Of a stretch of DNA of 64,000 nt, positions 9,064 to 17,662 are shown piece after piece. The DNA comes from Bacillota bacterium. Lineage in GTDB: Bacteria; Bacillota; UBA4882; UBA8346. The notes below the pieces were generated by a model, which saw only the letters and a list, made by a program, of their open reading frames with translations, did no database searches and was not told the DNA's origin. How positions within the stretch are numbered: the first letter of the stretch is position 1; each line of letters starts with the position of its first letter. A program made the translations under genes and the position numbers. Location of the stretch: NCBI GenBank assembly GCA_023417475.1, contig JAEZFP010000033.1:124001-188000 (forward strand). The letters are read 5' to 3'.

Positions 9064-10682
9064 TGCATTTAACTGATGTTGATTTGACGAAAAAAGCGCA
9101 GTGGGAGAAAGCAAATTTTATTCTCCCCCAATTTGACCGCGCTGTGATGATTGCGGCCACAACCGCCGCTCCGACCTGGGTGCATTTTGGCGCCGGCAAT
9201 ATTTTCCGGGCGTTCCCTGCCGTTCTTCAGCAAAAATTGCTTAATGAAGGGATCGAGCAAAAGGGCATTATTGTTGTGGAAGGTTATGACTACGAAATAA
9301 TTGACCGCAGCTACTTACCGTATGACAATCTGAGCTTGCTGGTCACCTTAAAAGTTGACGGCAAGATTGAGAAAACCGTAATCGGCAGCCTCTCTGAAGC
9401 GCTGCACGCCGACAGTAACAATCACCATGATTTTGAACGTTTAAAAGAAATCTTCCGCGCCCCCAGTCTGCAAATGGTGAGTTTCACCATTACCGAAAAG
9501 GGATATAGTTTAGTACGGGGCAATGGGGATTTGCTACCGGAAGTGACCGCTGATTTCCAAAACGGTCCGACCGCTCCCCAAAGTTATATCGGCAAGCTGG
9601 CGGCGCTTTGCTTCGAACGGTACGCTCATGGCGCATTACCGCTGGCGCTGGTAAGCATGGATAATTGTTCGCATAACGGAACCAAGCTTTATGAGGCGGT
9701 GCATCAATTTGCCGTTGCCTGGAAGCATAATAATCGGGTTGATCAGGGTTTCCTTTCCTACATCGAAAATCCCGCCCAGGTTTCCTTCCCCTGGAGCATG
9801 ATTGATAAGATCACCCCGCGGCCGGATGAGAGCGTTAGGGTGATGTTGGAAAAGGACGGATTTGAAGATACGCAAGGCGAAATTACCAGCAAGAATACTT
9901 TTGTCGCGCCTTTTGTCAATGCGGAAGAGGCCGAGTATCTGGTGATTGAAGACGCCTTTCCAGCCGGCCGCCCGCAGCTTGAAAAGGCCGGGGTGATCTT
10001 CACCACCCGCGAAACCGTGGACAAGGTGGAAAAAATGAAGGTGTGCACCTGCTTAAATCCATTGCACACCACGCTTGCCATTTATGGTTGCTTATTGGGG
10101 TACACAAAAATCAGCGCTGAAATGAACGACCCGGAACTGGTGAAACTGGTGGAGGCCGTCGGATACCGGGAAGGGTTGCCGGTTGTGGTGGACCCGGGAA
10201 TTATTGCGCCGCGGGCTTTCATTGACGAAGTGTTGCAGGTACGGTTGCCGAATCCGTTTATGCCTGATACGCCGCAGCGGATTGCCACCGACACCTCGTT
10301 AAAACTGCCGATCCGTTTTGGTGAAACCATTAAAGCCTATAGCGCGAGCGACCAATTGAAAGTGAGTGATTTGAAGTATATTCCGCTGGTCTTGGCCGGT
10401 TGGGTCCGTTACCTGTTGGGTATTGATGACGCAGGCAATTCGTTTGCCATCAGTCCCGATCCCATCCTGACCACAATAACGCCAATGCTGGCTGAGATTA
10501 AACCGGGGCAGACCGGCCCGTTCCATTCGGTATTGGAACCGATCTTAGCCAATGAGACGATCTTTGCGGTGAATTTGTATGAGGCCGGCCTTGGTGAAAT
10601 GATTGAGAACTATTTTACCGAGTTAATGGCGGGACCCGGAGCAGTGCGTGTCACGCTCCAAAAATATTTGGCCAACCTGTGA
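9063..10682 (+). CDS. uxuB: fructuronate reductase / mannitol dehydrogenase family (UxuB)
   Basis: A 539-residue NAD-dependent polyol/uronate dehydrogenase, expected to interconvert D-fructuronate and D-mannonate (EC 1.1.1.57) ahead of UxuA. The N-terminal nucleotide-binding motif is VHFGAGNIFRAF (residues 40-51); the family's C-terminal domain holds SMIDKITPRP near 243 and CLNPLHTTLAIYG near 330, where the catalytic Lys/His region is expected. It starts inside the stop codon of the GntR gene (TGATG). It is the last gene of the operon, closed by the terminator at 10716. Confidence 0.9.
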   Translation: MHLTDVDLTKKAQWEKANFILPQFDRAVMIAATTAAPTWVHFGAGNIFRAFPAVLQQKLLNEGIEQKGIIVVEGYDYEIIDRSYLPYDNLSLLVTLKVDGKIEKTVIGSLSEALHADSNNHHDFERLKEIFRAPSLQMVSFTITEKGYSLVRGNGDLLPEVTADFQNGPTAPQSYIGKLAALCFERYAHGALPLALVSMDNCSHNGTKLYEAVHQFAVAWKHNNRVDQGFLSYIENPAQVSFPWSMIDKITPRPDESVRVMLEKDGFEDTQGEITSKNTFVAPFVNAEEAEYLVIEDAFPAGRPQLEKAGVIFTTRETVDKVEKMKVCTCLNPLHTTLAIYGCLLGYTKISAEMNDPELVKLVEAVGYREGLPVVVDPGIIAPRAFIDEVLQVRLPNPFMPDTPQRIATDTSLKLPIRFGETIKAYSASDQLKVSDLKYIPLVLAGWVRYLLGIDDAGNSFAISPDPILTTITPMLAEIKPGQTGPFHSVLEPILANETIFAVNLYEAGLGEMIENYFTELMAGPGAVRVTLQKYLANL

Positions 10683-10715
10683 TCAAATTTTCGATGCCCG
10701 TTGGTAAAGTGAAAA

Positions 10716-10756
10716 AACAACACCCGTAGCTTCGAAGCGATGGGTGTTGTTTTTAT
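10716..10756. terminator. bidirectional terminator between uxuB and glucosaminidase gene
   Basis: AACAACACCC pairs perfectly with GGGTGTTGTT around a 16-base loop, with A tract upstream and T tract downstream, so it can stop transcription from both convergent genes. Confidence 0.85.
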
Positions 10757-10771
10757 TCGTCAGGCTCCCTC

Positions 10772-11584
10772 TTAATCAGCGGTTTTTACCGAAATCGACA
10801 GCTTGTCCGTTGAAATATCGATCCGGCCGGAACGGCGGTGGCGCGGTTGCCGATTGTCTTTAGCGGTTTCAGCTGGCCTGTCATATTGATATAAATTCCA
10901 TCGCTCCATGACCGCCCCGATTTTTGCTTGATAATATTCTCCACCCAAATGATTGTAACCTAAATCGGCAATTTCGCGACAAAACTGTTTTGAGGCTTTT
11001 GGAGAAGACCAACCGGAGACGATATGTTTTTGATAGTTGACCCGGGCCGGTTGGTATTTGCGAAGGAGCAAACCGCATAAATAATCGATGGCTTCCGTCC
11101 GGGAAGCGAAACGGCGGTACCAATTGTCATACCGGGCTTTTTCATTAAACATGCTGCGGTCCCGCCCGTGACTGGCGATCACCGGGACCCGGCCGTCGTT
11201 CTCGTCGGGTTGTCCTTTAAGTTGCCAGCCGTTGACCGGATTTTGGGCCCAGATTTTGATTCCGAAAATATTATTGGCGTAGTAGGCGGAACGGGTAAAA
11301 CCAAAACCCCCTTCAACACAAGCCATGCCGATAATGGCGCTGGCGGGGAGCCCGTGTGTCACGCCGGCGGCAATGGCCGCGTCTTTGATACTATCGATAA
11401 AATTGACCTGTTCGTTGTAGGTGGGATGCCCGATGGCCGGGTTATAGGCGTAACTGTTGCGGCCCCGCATTCCGTCTTCATGCGGGAGTGGTTGAAAAAG
11501 CGCAGGGTGGGCGATGCCCGTGCCTGCCAGACCGACGAGCATTAACAGAATAATCAAGGGCAGTCGATAGTTCTTTTGTTGCAT
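10772..11584 (-). CDS. secreted glucosaminidase-like peptidoglycan hydrolase
   Basis: A 270-residue protein, predicted exported by an N-terminal hydrophobic segment (LPLIILLMLVGLAGTGIA) after a basic start. Residues about 60-235 match the mannosyl-glycoprotein endo-beta-N-acetylglucosaminidase (FlgJ/LytG-like) domain: a conserved Glu in ACVEGGFG, NNIFGIK, and a YDNWYRRFASRTEAIDYLCGL-type helix (cited in part) typical of these lysozyme-fold enzymes. I place the start at 11584 because AAGGAGA lies upstream at good spacing; a longer frame to 11623 has none. Basic tail. Likely cleaves the peptidoglycan glycan backbone outside the membrane. It stands alone on the minus strand. Confidence 0.85.
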   Translation of the reverse strand: MQQKNYRLPLIILLMLVGLAGTGIAHPALFQPLPHEDGMRGRNSYAYNPAIGHPTYNEQVNFIDSIKDAAIAAGVTHGLPASAIIGMACVEGGFGFTRSAYYANNIFGIKIWAQNPVNGWQLKGQPDENDGRVPVIASHGRDRSMFNEKARYDNWYRRFASRTEAIDYLCGLLLRKYQPARVNYQKHIVSGWSSPKASKQFCREIADLGYNHLGGEYYQAKIGAVMERWNLYQYDRPAETAKDNRQPRHRRSGRIDISTDKLSISVKTAD

Positions 11585-11715
11585 GAATAATCTCCTTGGC
11601 GGTTGATTCAAGTAAAAATACACCTTTGTAAGTTTTGTGTTTTCCTCCCTTGATTTCCTTTGGGAATTAATCCTTGGGAACGATTTCCGGTTAGGCGCAC
11701 GAAATTAATTAGCTC

Positions 11716-11739
11716 AATCAACTGGTTAACCAGTTGATT
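11716..11739. promoter_or_regulatory. 24-bp perfect palindrome, FadR-type operator candidate
   Basis: A perfect 24-bp palindrome centred on CAACTGGTTAACCAGTTG. The TGGT..ACCA core is that of FadR-subfamily GntR operators. A second copy lies at 11905, and a FadR-type regulator gene starts at 12459. Confidence 0.7.
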
Positions 11740-11803
11740 CTTGTGTTGTGGCACCACCAAACAAATGGTTTGTTACTTTATTGTGTAAAATTGAAAAAAT
11801 GGT

Positions 11804-11832
11804 TTGACAATTGTCGAAAAATAGGTTTAAAT
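11804..11832 (+). promoter_or_regulatory. candidate sigma-A promoter for the 11.9-kb cluster
   Basis: TTGACA at 11804-11809, a 17-bp spacer and TTAAAT at 11827-11832, in an AT-rich stretch between the two TGGTTAACCA palindromes. The -10 is imperfect. Confidence 0.45.
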
Positions 11833-11904
11833 TAATATAATTCATATAAAACAGATAGGAATTATAGATTATTAAAATGAATTATTTGGCACAATTATCA
11901 GATA

Positions 11905-11920
11905 AACTGGTTAACCGGTT
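11905..11920. promoter_or_regulatory. second FadR-type palindrome
   Basis: AACTGGTTAACCGGTT, 16 bp with one mismatched pair, same core as the 11716 site, 22 bases before the ATG at 11942. Placement downstream of the candidate promoter fits repression. Confidence 0.65.
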
Positions 11921-11941
11921 GAATGGGCAAATCTATTTCTT

Positions 11942-12400
11942 ATGGGGTGGGAAATGATCCAGCAGGTTAAGCTTGCCAAATCATATCAAGAAAAAGGTTT
12001 TAATTGCGCTCAGGCAACATTGGTGGGTTGCAGTCGGTTTGCCGATTTAGACTTAAATTTAGCACTGAAGTTGTCCGCAATGTTTGGTGGCGGTGTCTGC
12101 CGGAGGGGTGAAATGTGTGGCGCAGTCAGTGGCGGGTTGATGGCGTTGGGCCTTAAATATTCAATGACTCAACCCGGGGATGTTCAATTAAAGAACGAAG
12201 CCTATCAGATCGGCAGCGAGTTTATTGCCAAATTTACCTTACGCAATCGCAGCATAACTTGTCGTGAGTTGTTACAATGCGATATCGCCACTCCGCCAGG
12301 GATCGAATATGCCAAATGTAATAATCTGCATGATACGATTTGTCCGGGTTTAATCAGTGACGCCGTGGAAATTTTTTATGAAATTATTAAGGTGAGTTGA
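11942..12400 (+). CDS. C_GCxxG_C_C family redox protein
   Basis: A 152-residue small protein of the C_GCxxG_C_C family. The signature cysteines are visible: GFNCAQA near residue 21, GGGVCRRGEMCGAVSGG near residues 50-66, and later cysteines CRELLQCD and NNLHDTICPG. Members occur beside flavin and redox enzymes and are thought to carry a metal or redox centre; function is not established. The start is uncertain: ATG 11942 lacks a clear ribosome site and an in-frame ATG at 11954 has a G-rich stretch too close. It opens the cluster that contains an OYE-type reductase. Confidence 0.8.
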   Translation: MGWEMIQQVKLAKSYQEKGFNCAQATLVGCSRFADLDLNLALKLSAMFGGGVCRRGEMCGAVSGGLMALGLKYSMTQPGDVQLKNEAYQIGSEFIAKFTLRNRSITCRELLQCDIATPPGIEYAKCNNLHDTICPGLISDAVEIFYEIIKVS

Positions 12401-12458
12401 GTCGGATTTTGTTGTGAAGTCGCAGCCAACCGGTCTGATAGAAGATGGAGGAATCTGA

Positions 12459-13184
12459 ATGAGTAGTAGAGTCTCTTCTGTAGAGACGATCTGTAAATTC
12501 AAAGAAGTTGACGAAGAATCGGGATACAAGGAAATCATTACCCAAATTTTTGCATTAATTGAATCCGGTGAATTAAATATAGGACAAACACTTCCCGGAG
12601 AACGGATGCTAGCGGAGCGTTTTAAGACGGGTAGGGCTTCGGTTCGTATTGCGCTCAAGTTTTTAGAGTTTGTTGGTGTAATTCAAATTAGTGTGGGCAA
12701 AGGCGCGGTCATTTCAAAAAAAATTACCAACCTTGCCTTCGTTCAAATGTTGAGTTTGATCGAAGTTACGCAAAATAATCCATTCAAGGATTTGATGGAA
12801 GCGCGACGGGTTATTGAAACCAAGATGGCTGCATTGGCGGCGGTACACGCATCCGAATCCGATTTGATGAATATGGAGAAATCCCTAGCGGAAATGCGTG
12901 AGGATTTGGCGGGAAATGGTAAGGGAGTCCAAGGAACCGACGATTTCCATTTGGCGATTTACAAAGCTTCCCGAAACATTATCCTATATAGAATTGGGCT
13001 GATGTTACAAGGTTTGATGCATGAAAGCAGGGAGATCACATTGGGGATTCCCGGCCGAGGAGCGATATCTCTGGAAGAACACGAGGAGATTTATCAGGCA
13101 ATTAAACGGGGCGACAGTTACGAAGCAGCTAGACTGATGGACAATCATTTGGCCGGTGTATCTAAACAAAGGTCTCTAATCTAA
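12459..13184 (+). CDS. FadR-subfamily GntR regulator
   Basis: A 241-residue transcription factor. Residues about 20-85 form a GntR winged helix (PGERMLAERFKTGRASVR) and residues 100-230 an all-helical FCD domain with metal-type residues (DDFHLAIYKAS and a later EHEEIYQAI). GGAGGA precedes the ATG. The protein lies in the same direction as, and inside, the cluster it probably controls, and two palindromes with TGGTTAACCA cores lie in the only long upstream gap. The effector is likely the carboxylate imported by the downstream tripartite transporter, an inference from context. Confidence 0.88.
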   Translation: MSSRVSSVETICKFKEVDEESGYKEIITQIFALIESGELNIGQTLPGERMLAERFKTGRASVRIALKFLEFVGVIQISVGKGAVISKKITNLAFVQMLSLIEVTQNNPFKDLMEARRVIETKMAALAAVHASESDLMNMEKSLAEMREDLAGNGKGVQGTDDFHLAIYKASRNIILYRIGLMLQGLMHESREITLGIPGRGAISLEEHEEIYQAIKRGDSYEAARLMDNHLAGVSKQRSLI

Positions 13185-13204
13185 GTCAAACAATCTGGAG
13201 GTAC

Positions 13205-15142
13205 ATGATGGAGTATGGGCAACTTTTTGACAAAAACGACATTGGGAGTCTGACAATTAAAAACCGTTTCATCATGGCGCCGATGGGCAATAATTTTGGT
13301 ATTTCAGCCGAGGCTGTATCGCAACGTCAGATTGATTATTATGAGCGGAGAGCAAAAGGTGGAGTCGGACTGATTGTTACCGAGTCCTGCCCTGTGGAGT
13401 TACTGGGCCGGCACGGAAATAATCGGATCCAGGTCTATTTGGAAAACAGCGCAAGCGCATTGTCGAGATTAACCTCCGCCGTTCACCAGTATGATGCGAA
13501 AATAGCGCTTCAGTTGACCCATGGTGGATCAAAATGCGCTCCGGAGTTGATTGGCGAATATCCGGTCGCACCCTCAAGCTTGCCGATACCTAAAAAGGAT
13601 TATTTCCCAAGAAGTTTGACGCGACAGGAGATTGCTGGCATTATTACCCAATTCGCCAGCGCGGCTCGAGTAGCGCTACAGGCCGATTTCGATGCGATTC
13701 AGCTTTTAGCCGCTAGCGGTCATTTAATTCATCAGTTCATATCGCCGGTCTCAAATCGACGTACCGATGAATATGGCGGTTCGCTTCAAAACCGGATCCG
13801 TTTTTTGCTCGAAATCGTTGAAAGCATTCGGAGTACTACTCAGGGACGTTTGCCGATCATGGCTAAACTTTATGGTAAAGACCCCGAAAACCCCGAAGGA
13901 ACCCGAATCATGGAAACGGAGATTCCGGAGATTGCCGCAGCGCTTTATCAATCCGGTATCGCATCAGTCCACTTATCGACCAATTATTCCGCCGACCCTG
14001 CTCGAGATCGACGCGATTTATTGGAATTAACGCAACAGATCCGTAAATCGACACCGGTCACAATAGCGGTCGCCGGCAGCATTTTCCACCCGCGGGAAGC
14101 CGCCCGGATCCTTGCGCAGTATCCCGTCGATCTGATCGAATTGGGGAGACCGTTATTGGCTGAACCGGATTTCGTACATAAAGCTTTCGAAAAGAAAGAC
14201 GATGATTTGCGTCCATGTCTCAATTGCAATCATTGCCGATATGCCACCGCCAAAAAGCAAGCGATTAAATGTACAATTAATCCTTTTTTAGGGAAAGAAG
14301 CCACACCCCCGGGAAACAGAGGGGATAAATCTAAACGTATAGCGATTATCGGAGGTGGTCCGGCCGGGCTGCAAGCAGCCATTCAACTGTCGAAATTGGG
14401 TCACCGGGGAGTCATTTATGAGAAAGAAATGAAATTGGGAGGAATGCTATGGGCTGCCGCAACAGCGCCATCCAAAGAAAGAATGAAAACTTATCTTGCA
14501 TATTTGCTTCATCAGGTTGGGAATACCAATTTTGAAATAAAGACTGATCAAGCAATTACCCTATCCAATATTGATGAATTATTGTCTCAGTCTTGGGACG
14601 CGGTTATTATAGCCGTTGGCGCCAAACCATACCTTCCGAAGCTAAAAATGCCAGCTGAATCCCAAGTTCTTTTTGCGGGAGAGGTGTTGGCCGAAAAACG
14701 CAGTATTAAAGGTCCCGTGGTTATATTAGGAGCAGGCCAGGTGGGATGCGAGGTTGCCAACTTTCTCTCCGAAAATAACGCTACAAAGGTAACGCTCATG
14801 GCGACCGGGCCCAAAATTGCGGCAAATGTAATTCCACAGGAACGGAGTCCCATGTTGAAACAGTTAGGGGAAAAAGGTGTCCGGGTGCTCGTTAATGCTT
14901 TCGCAATTGAGTACGATGGCGCAATGTTGCAATTTCAACATAATCATATGATAAAAATGATCGGTTGCGAGGCGCTTATTATTGCAAAAGGTTGGGAACC
15001 CAGCGCCCAATTGAAGACTAACTTCGAAGCGAAATTTGGCAATCCAGTGTTTTTGATTGGGGATGCCGCCACTCCCGGAAGTCTGCTTGAAGCGTTAGAA
15101 GCGGGAGTTGCCGTTGCAACGACAATTGACAGCATTCCATAA
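13205..15142 (+). CDS. OYE-family NADH:flavin oxidoreductase (2,4-dienoyl-CoA/enoate reductase type)
   Basis: A 645-residue multidomain reductase. Residues 1-340 are an Old Yellow Enzyme FMN barrel (NRFIMAPMGNNFG, ALQLTHGGS). CLNCNHCRY near residues 340-348 plus a later cysteine (KCTINP) give the four Cys of a [4Fe-4S] cluster, and residues 378-640 hold a FAD/NAD(P)-binding region (IAIIGGGPAGLQAA). This order matches FadH, enoate reductase and bile-acid BaiCD enzymes, which reduce activated C=C bonds. A GGAGG site lies before the tandem ATGs 13205/13208. Likely cytosolic and oxygen-sensitive. The substrate is probably an unsaturated carboxylate delivered by the transporter in this cluster. 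Confidence 0.88.
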   Translation: MMEYGQLFDKNDIGSLTIKNRFIMAPMGNNFGISAEAVSQRQIDYYERRAKGGVGLIVTESCPVELLGRHGNNRIQVYLENSASALSRLTSAVHQYDAKIALQLTHGGSKCAPELIGEYPVAPSSLPIPKKDYFPRSLTRQEIAGIITQFASAARVALQADFDAIQLLAASGHLIHQFISPVSNRRTDEYGGSLQNRIRFLLEIVESIRSTTQGRLPIMAKLYGKDPENPEGTRIMETEIPEIAAALYQSGIASVHLSTNYSADPARDRRDLLELTQQIRKSTPVTIAVAGSIFHPREAARILAQYPVDLIELGRPLLAEPDFVHKAFEKKDDDLRPCLNCNHCRYATAKKQAIKCTINPFLGKEATPPGNRGDKSKRIAIIGGGPAGLQAAIQLSKLGHRGVIYEKEMKLGGMLWAAATAPSKERMKTYLAYLLHQVGNTNFEIKTDQAITLSNIDELLSQSWDAVIIAVGAKPYLPKLKMPAESQVLFAGEVLAEKRSIKGPVVILGAGQVGCEVANFLSENNATKVTLMATGPKIAANVIPQERSPMLKQLGEKGVRVLVNAFAIEYDGAMLQFQHNHMIKMIGCEALIIAKGWEPSAQLKTNFEAKFGNPVFLIGDAATPGSLLEALEAGVAVATTIDSIP

Positions 15143-15217
15143 TATTCAAACGATAACAACTTCAAGATTTATGAAACGATTTTAATGAACACCCAAAGAT
15201 AATAGGAGGATTAAGTT

Positions 15218-15808
15218 ATGACGAATTATGACCGTTTGATTGAATTTGTGAGAGAAAAACAAACTGGACACCCTTTTGCCGGTTTCGACCATGTTGAAAG
15301 AGTACACCAAATCAGTCTCGAACTTGCCAAAGGCCTTGAGGTGGATGAAGAGTTGCTGCGGACCGCCGCTTATCTCCATGATATCGCCGTTCCGGTATTT
15401 GGTGCGGAACGCCATCATGAACGGGCTGCTGAAGTTGCCGATGCGTTGCTGGATGAAATTGGCTTTCCAAGGGAGAAAAAAGCGGCGTTATACGAAGTGA
15501 TCAACACCCATACCCGTTATTACGCTACTGAACCGAAATCTCTCGAAGCGAAAATTTTAAAGGATGCCGATGGGATTGATTATATCGGCGCCGTTGGGGT
15601 GCTGCGTGGAGTAATCCGGGGTTTTCGGAGTAAAAAATATGACGGTAACGTTAGCGGACATGGTGTCCAGTTGCTAGAAAGTCTAATTCAAAATGCCATC
15701 GGGACGTTTACTACGGAAAAGGGACAAAAAATGGCCGAGGTGAGAATCGAATTAATCAGACAGTATATTCATGAACTTCAATATGAGATGTTGCAAAAAG
15801 CCGATTGA
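15218..15808 (+). CDS. HD-domain phosphohydrolase-like protein
   Basis: A 196-residue HD-superfamily protein. The metal ligands appear in order: H near residue 26 (FDHVERVH), the HD doublet in AAYLHDIAVP near residues 54-55, and the downstream DADGID aspartate near residue 113. TAGGAGGA lies before the ATG. It is in line with the reductase upstream and the transporter downstream. Such proteins hydrolyse phosphomonoesters or act on nucleotides; the substrate here is unknown. Confidence 0.82.
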   Translation: MTNYDRLIEFVREKQTGHPFAGFDHVERVHQISLELAKGLEVDEELLRTAAYLHDIAVPVFGAERHHERAAEVADALLDEIGFPREKKAALYEVINTHTRYYATEPKSLEAKILKDADGIDYIGAVGVLRGVIRGFRSKKYDGNVSGHGVQLLESLIQNAIGTFTTEKGQKMAEVRIELIRQYIHELQYEMLQKAD

Positions 15809-16098
15809 GGCAATTTAACCAAAGAGGCTATTCTATTTTCAGCGAGGCAAGAAAATAGCAAACTTCATTTTTTAAAAAAGGTAATTAGGTTCGCCAACAA
15901 TTAAATACGATTTTGATATATTTTAGAAGATATTCGGTTTGTTCTGATAGAGCTACGAACAATGGACCGAAGTAATAACACGCGGGTGAATTATACAATC
16001 AATTCCTACTTTTTCGATATGCTTGTAATGAGATAACAAAGGTGGTGACAGCAGTAAAAAGCAAGTCAGAATTGTGAATACTAAAAGGAGGCGTTCAT
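15809..16098 (+). other. gap before the tripartite transporter genes
   Basis: No gene is seen in these 290 bases and no clear terminator or well-spaced promoter was recognised. The AAAAGGAGG site at its end serves the gene at 16099. Confidence 0.4.
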
Positions 16099-17088
16099 AT
16101 GAAACGATTTCACACGTTATTACTTATTTTAGTAGGATTTTTCTTAACAACCATTGCATTTACAGAAAAATCATTTTCAGCTGAAAAATATCCGGTGAAA
16201 CCGATCCGGATTCTGGTTACCAAGTCGATTGGTGGCAGTGTTGACTCGGCGATGCGGTTGCTGCAGCCGTTTCTCCAAGCAAACTTAGGCGTCCCGGTGG
16301 TTATTGAAAATATAACGTCTGGGGGCGGACGTGTGGCCGCTTCGCAAGTTTTTAAAGCACAACCCGATGGCTATACATTATTATGCGCGCCATTACCGTC
16401 GGCGATTATCGGTCAGCTAATGTACGAAAATCAAGCCGATTTTCGTAAGCTGACACCGGTTTTCAATATCATGCAAACATTTCAGACAATCACCGTAGCC
16501 AATAATTCGAAGTTTAACTCTTTCAAAGATATCATCGAGTACTCTAAAACTAAACGGATCTTAATGGCGGGCAGCGGCGGAGCAGGTTCCAACGCATCCA
16601 TTGTTTATGCTAAGTTGAAGAAACTGGGAGTGAAGAACCTTACCATGGTTCCTTTTCCGGGCGCTTCTGAAGCCGCGGCAGCCGTTATCGGCGGACATAC
16701 CGATATCTCGTCCCAATCAACCGATGGCGTTTTGACCTATGTTGAAAATAAAACCCTTCGAGTCATTGCAGTCTGCGCCCCGGAGCGGATCAGTTTTCTG
16801 CCGAATGTGCCAACTTTTAAAGAATTGGGTTACGATTTCATCGTGCCGTTAACTTCCAGTCTTTTTGGCCCTCCCGATATGGACCGCAACAAAGTCAAGG
16901 TTTTAAATGACGCATTCAAAAAGGCGTTGGCGAATGAAAAGTTTGAAGCAAGTCGGGCTCAGCTAAATGTCGCCGTTTATCCATTAAACTCCAATCAACT
17001 TTCGAAACTGGTTAAAGACAACTTTTCAATGCTTACCAAAACCTTGGAATTGATTAAGGAAGCCGATGCGCAAACTGCAGCCAAGTAA
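16099..17088 (+). CDS. tripartite tricarboxylate transporter substrate-binding protein (TctC/Bug family)
   Basis: A 329-residue extracytoplasmic solute-binding protein. A signal peptide is clear (KRFHTLLLILVGFFLTTIA, cleavage near FSA-EKYP). The family signature follows: YPVKPIRILV at the mature start, GGSVDSAMRLL, GGGRVAASQVFKAQPDGYT and later GAGSNASI. Bug proteins bind carboxylates with a flytrap fold and hand them to TctA/TctB. AAAGGAGG precedes the ATG. The three transporter genes are in the canonical order C-B-A. No lipobox cysteine is visible, so attachment is unclear. Confidence 0.93.
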   Translation: MKRFHTLLLILVGFFLTTIAFTEKSFSAEKYPVKPIRILVTKSIGGSVDSAMRLLQPFLQANLGVPVVIENITSGGGRVAASQVFKAQPDGYTLLCAPLPSAIIGQLMYENQADFRKLTPVFNIMQTFQTITVANNSKFNSFKDIIEYSKTKRILMAGSGGAGSNASIVYAKLKKLGVKNLTMVPFPGASEAAAAVIGGHTDISSQSTDGVLTYVENKTLRVIAVCAPERISFLPNVPTFKELGYDFIVPLTSSLFGPPDMDRNKVKVLNDAFKKALANEKFEASRAQLNVAVYPLNSNQLSKLVKDNFSMLTKTLELIKEADAQTAAK

Positions 17089-17100
17089 CGACGGAAATTA

Positions 17101-17132
17101 CCCCTTCCTTTCGCTGCAACGAGTGGAAGGGG
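17101..17132 (+). other. hairpin between binding-protein and membrane-subunit genes
   Basis: CCCCTTCC and GGAAGGGG form an 8-bp stem extended by an inner TCG/CGA pair, 13 bases after the stop. No T run follows. Such hairpins commonly raise the level of the binding protein over the membrane subunits. Confidence 0.55.
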
Positions 17133-17199
17133 AAGATTTAAAAACAGAGCTGAGGATGAATGAGGCGGAAATCAGCTCTCAGGAAGAGGTGATGATCCA

Positions 17200-17652
17200 A
17201 TGCGGAATCATGATCGAATTATTGCTTTATTCTTTGTGATACTCGGATTATATATCGTCGATTATTCGATTGTTGTTTTAAAAGTGGGAACGATTCGTAA
17301 TCCTGAGTCCGGTTTCATTTCCTTTGTGACAGGGCTAATTTTAGTAATATTAGGAGCAATTTGGGCGACTACAGTCAAAGCAAATAAATTACGGGCAGTT
17401 AAGATTGTTTCTAGGGGAGATTGGAAGCGGTTGTTGTCATCCTTAGGGTTGATGCTAGGGTATGCGATGGCTTTTCAACCGTTAGGATACCTCAGTTCTA
17501 CCGTGCTTTTTGTGGGAATATGGCAATATTTTTTGGAAAAGACAAATTGGCAAAAGTCTGTTTTGATCACCTTGTTAAGTACCGGTGGAATGTATCTCCT
17601 GTTTGGCGTCTTGTTGAAAATTCCCTTGCCCTCGGAGATATTTTTACGATAG
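17200..17652 (+). CDS. tripartite tricarboxylate transporter small membrane subunit (TctB family)
   Basis: A 150-residue protein with four hydrophobic segments (about residues 8-27, 44-62, 80-97 and 120-145), the size and topology of TctB. The NPESGFISFVTGLILV region between segments 1 and 2 is typical. It ends ten bases before the TctA start. It pairs with TctA to couple carboxylate uptake to an ion gradient. Confidence 0.88.
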   Translation: MRNHDRIIALFFVILGLYIVDYSIVVLKVGTIRNPESGFISFVTGLILVILGAIWATTVKANKLRAVKIVSRGDWKRLLSSLGLMLGYAMAFQPLGYLSSTVLFVGIWQYFLEKTNWQKSVLITLLSTGGMYLLFGVLLKIPLPSEIFLR

Positions 17653-17662
17653 GAGATGTGCC

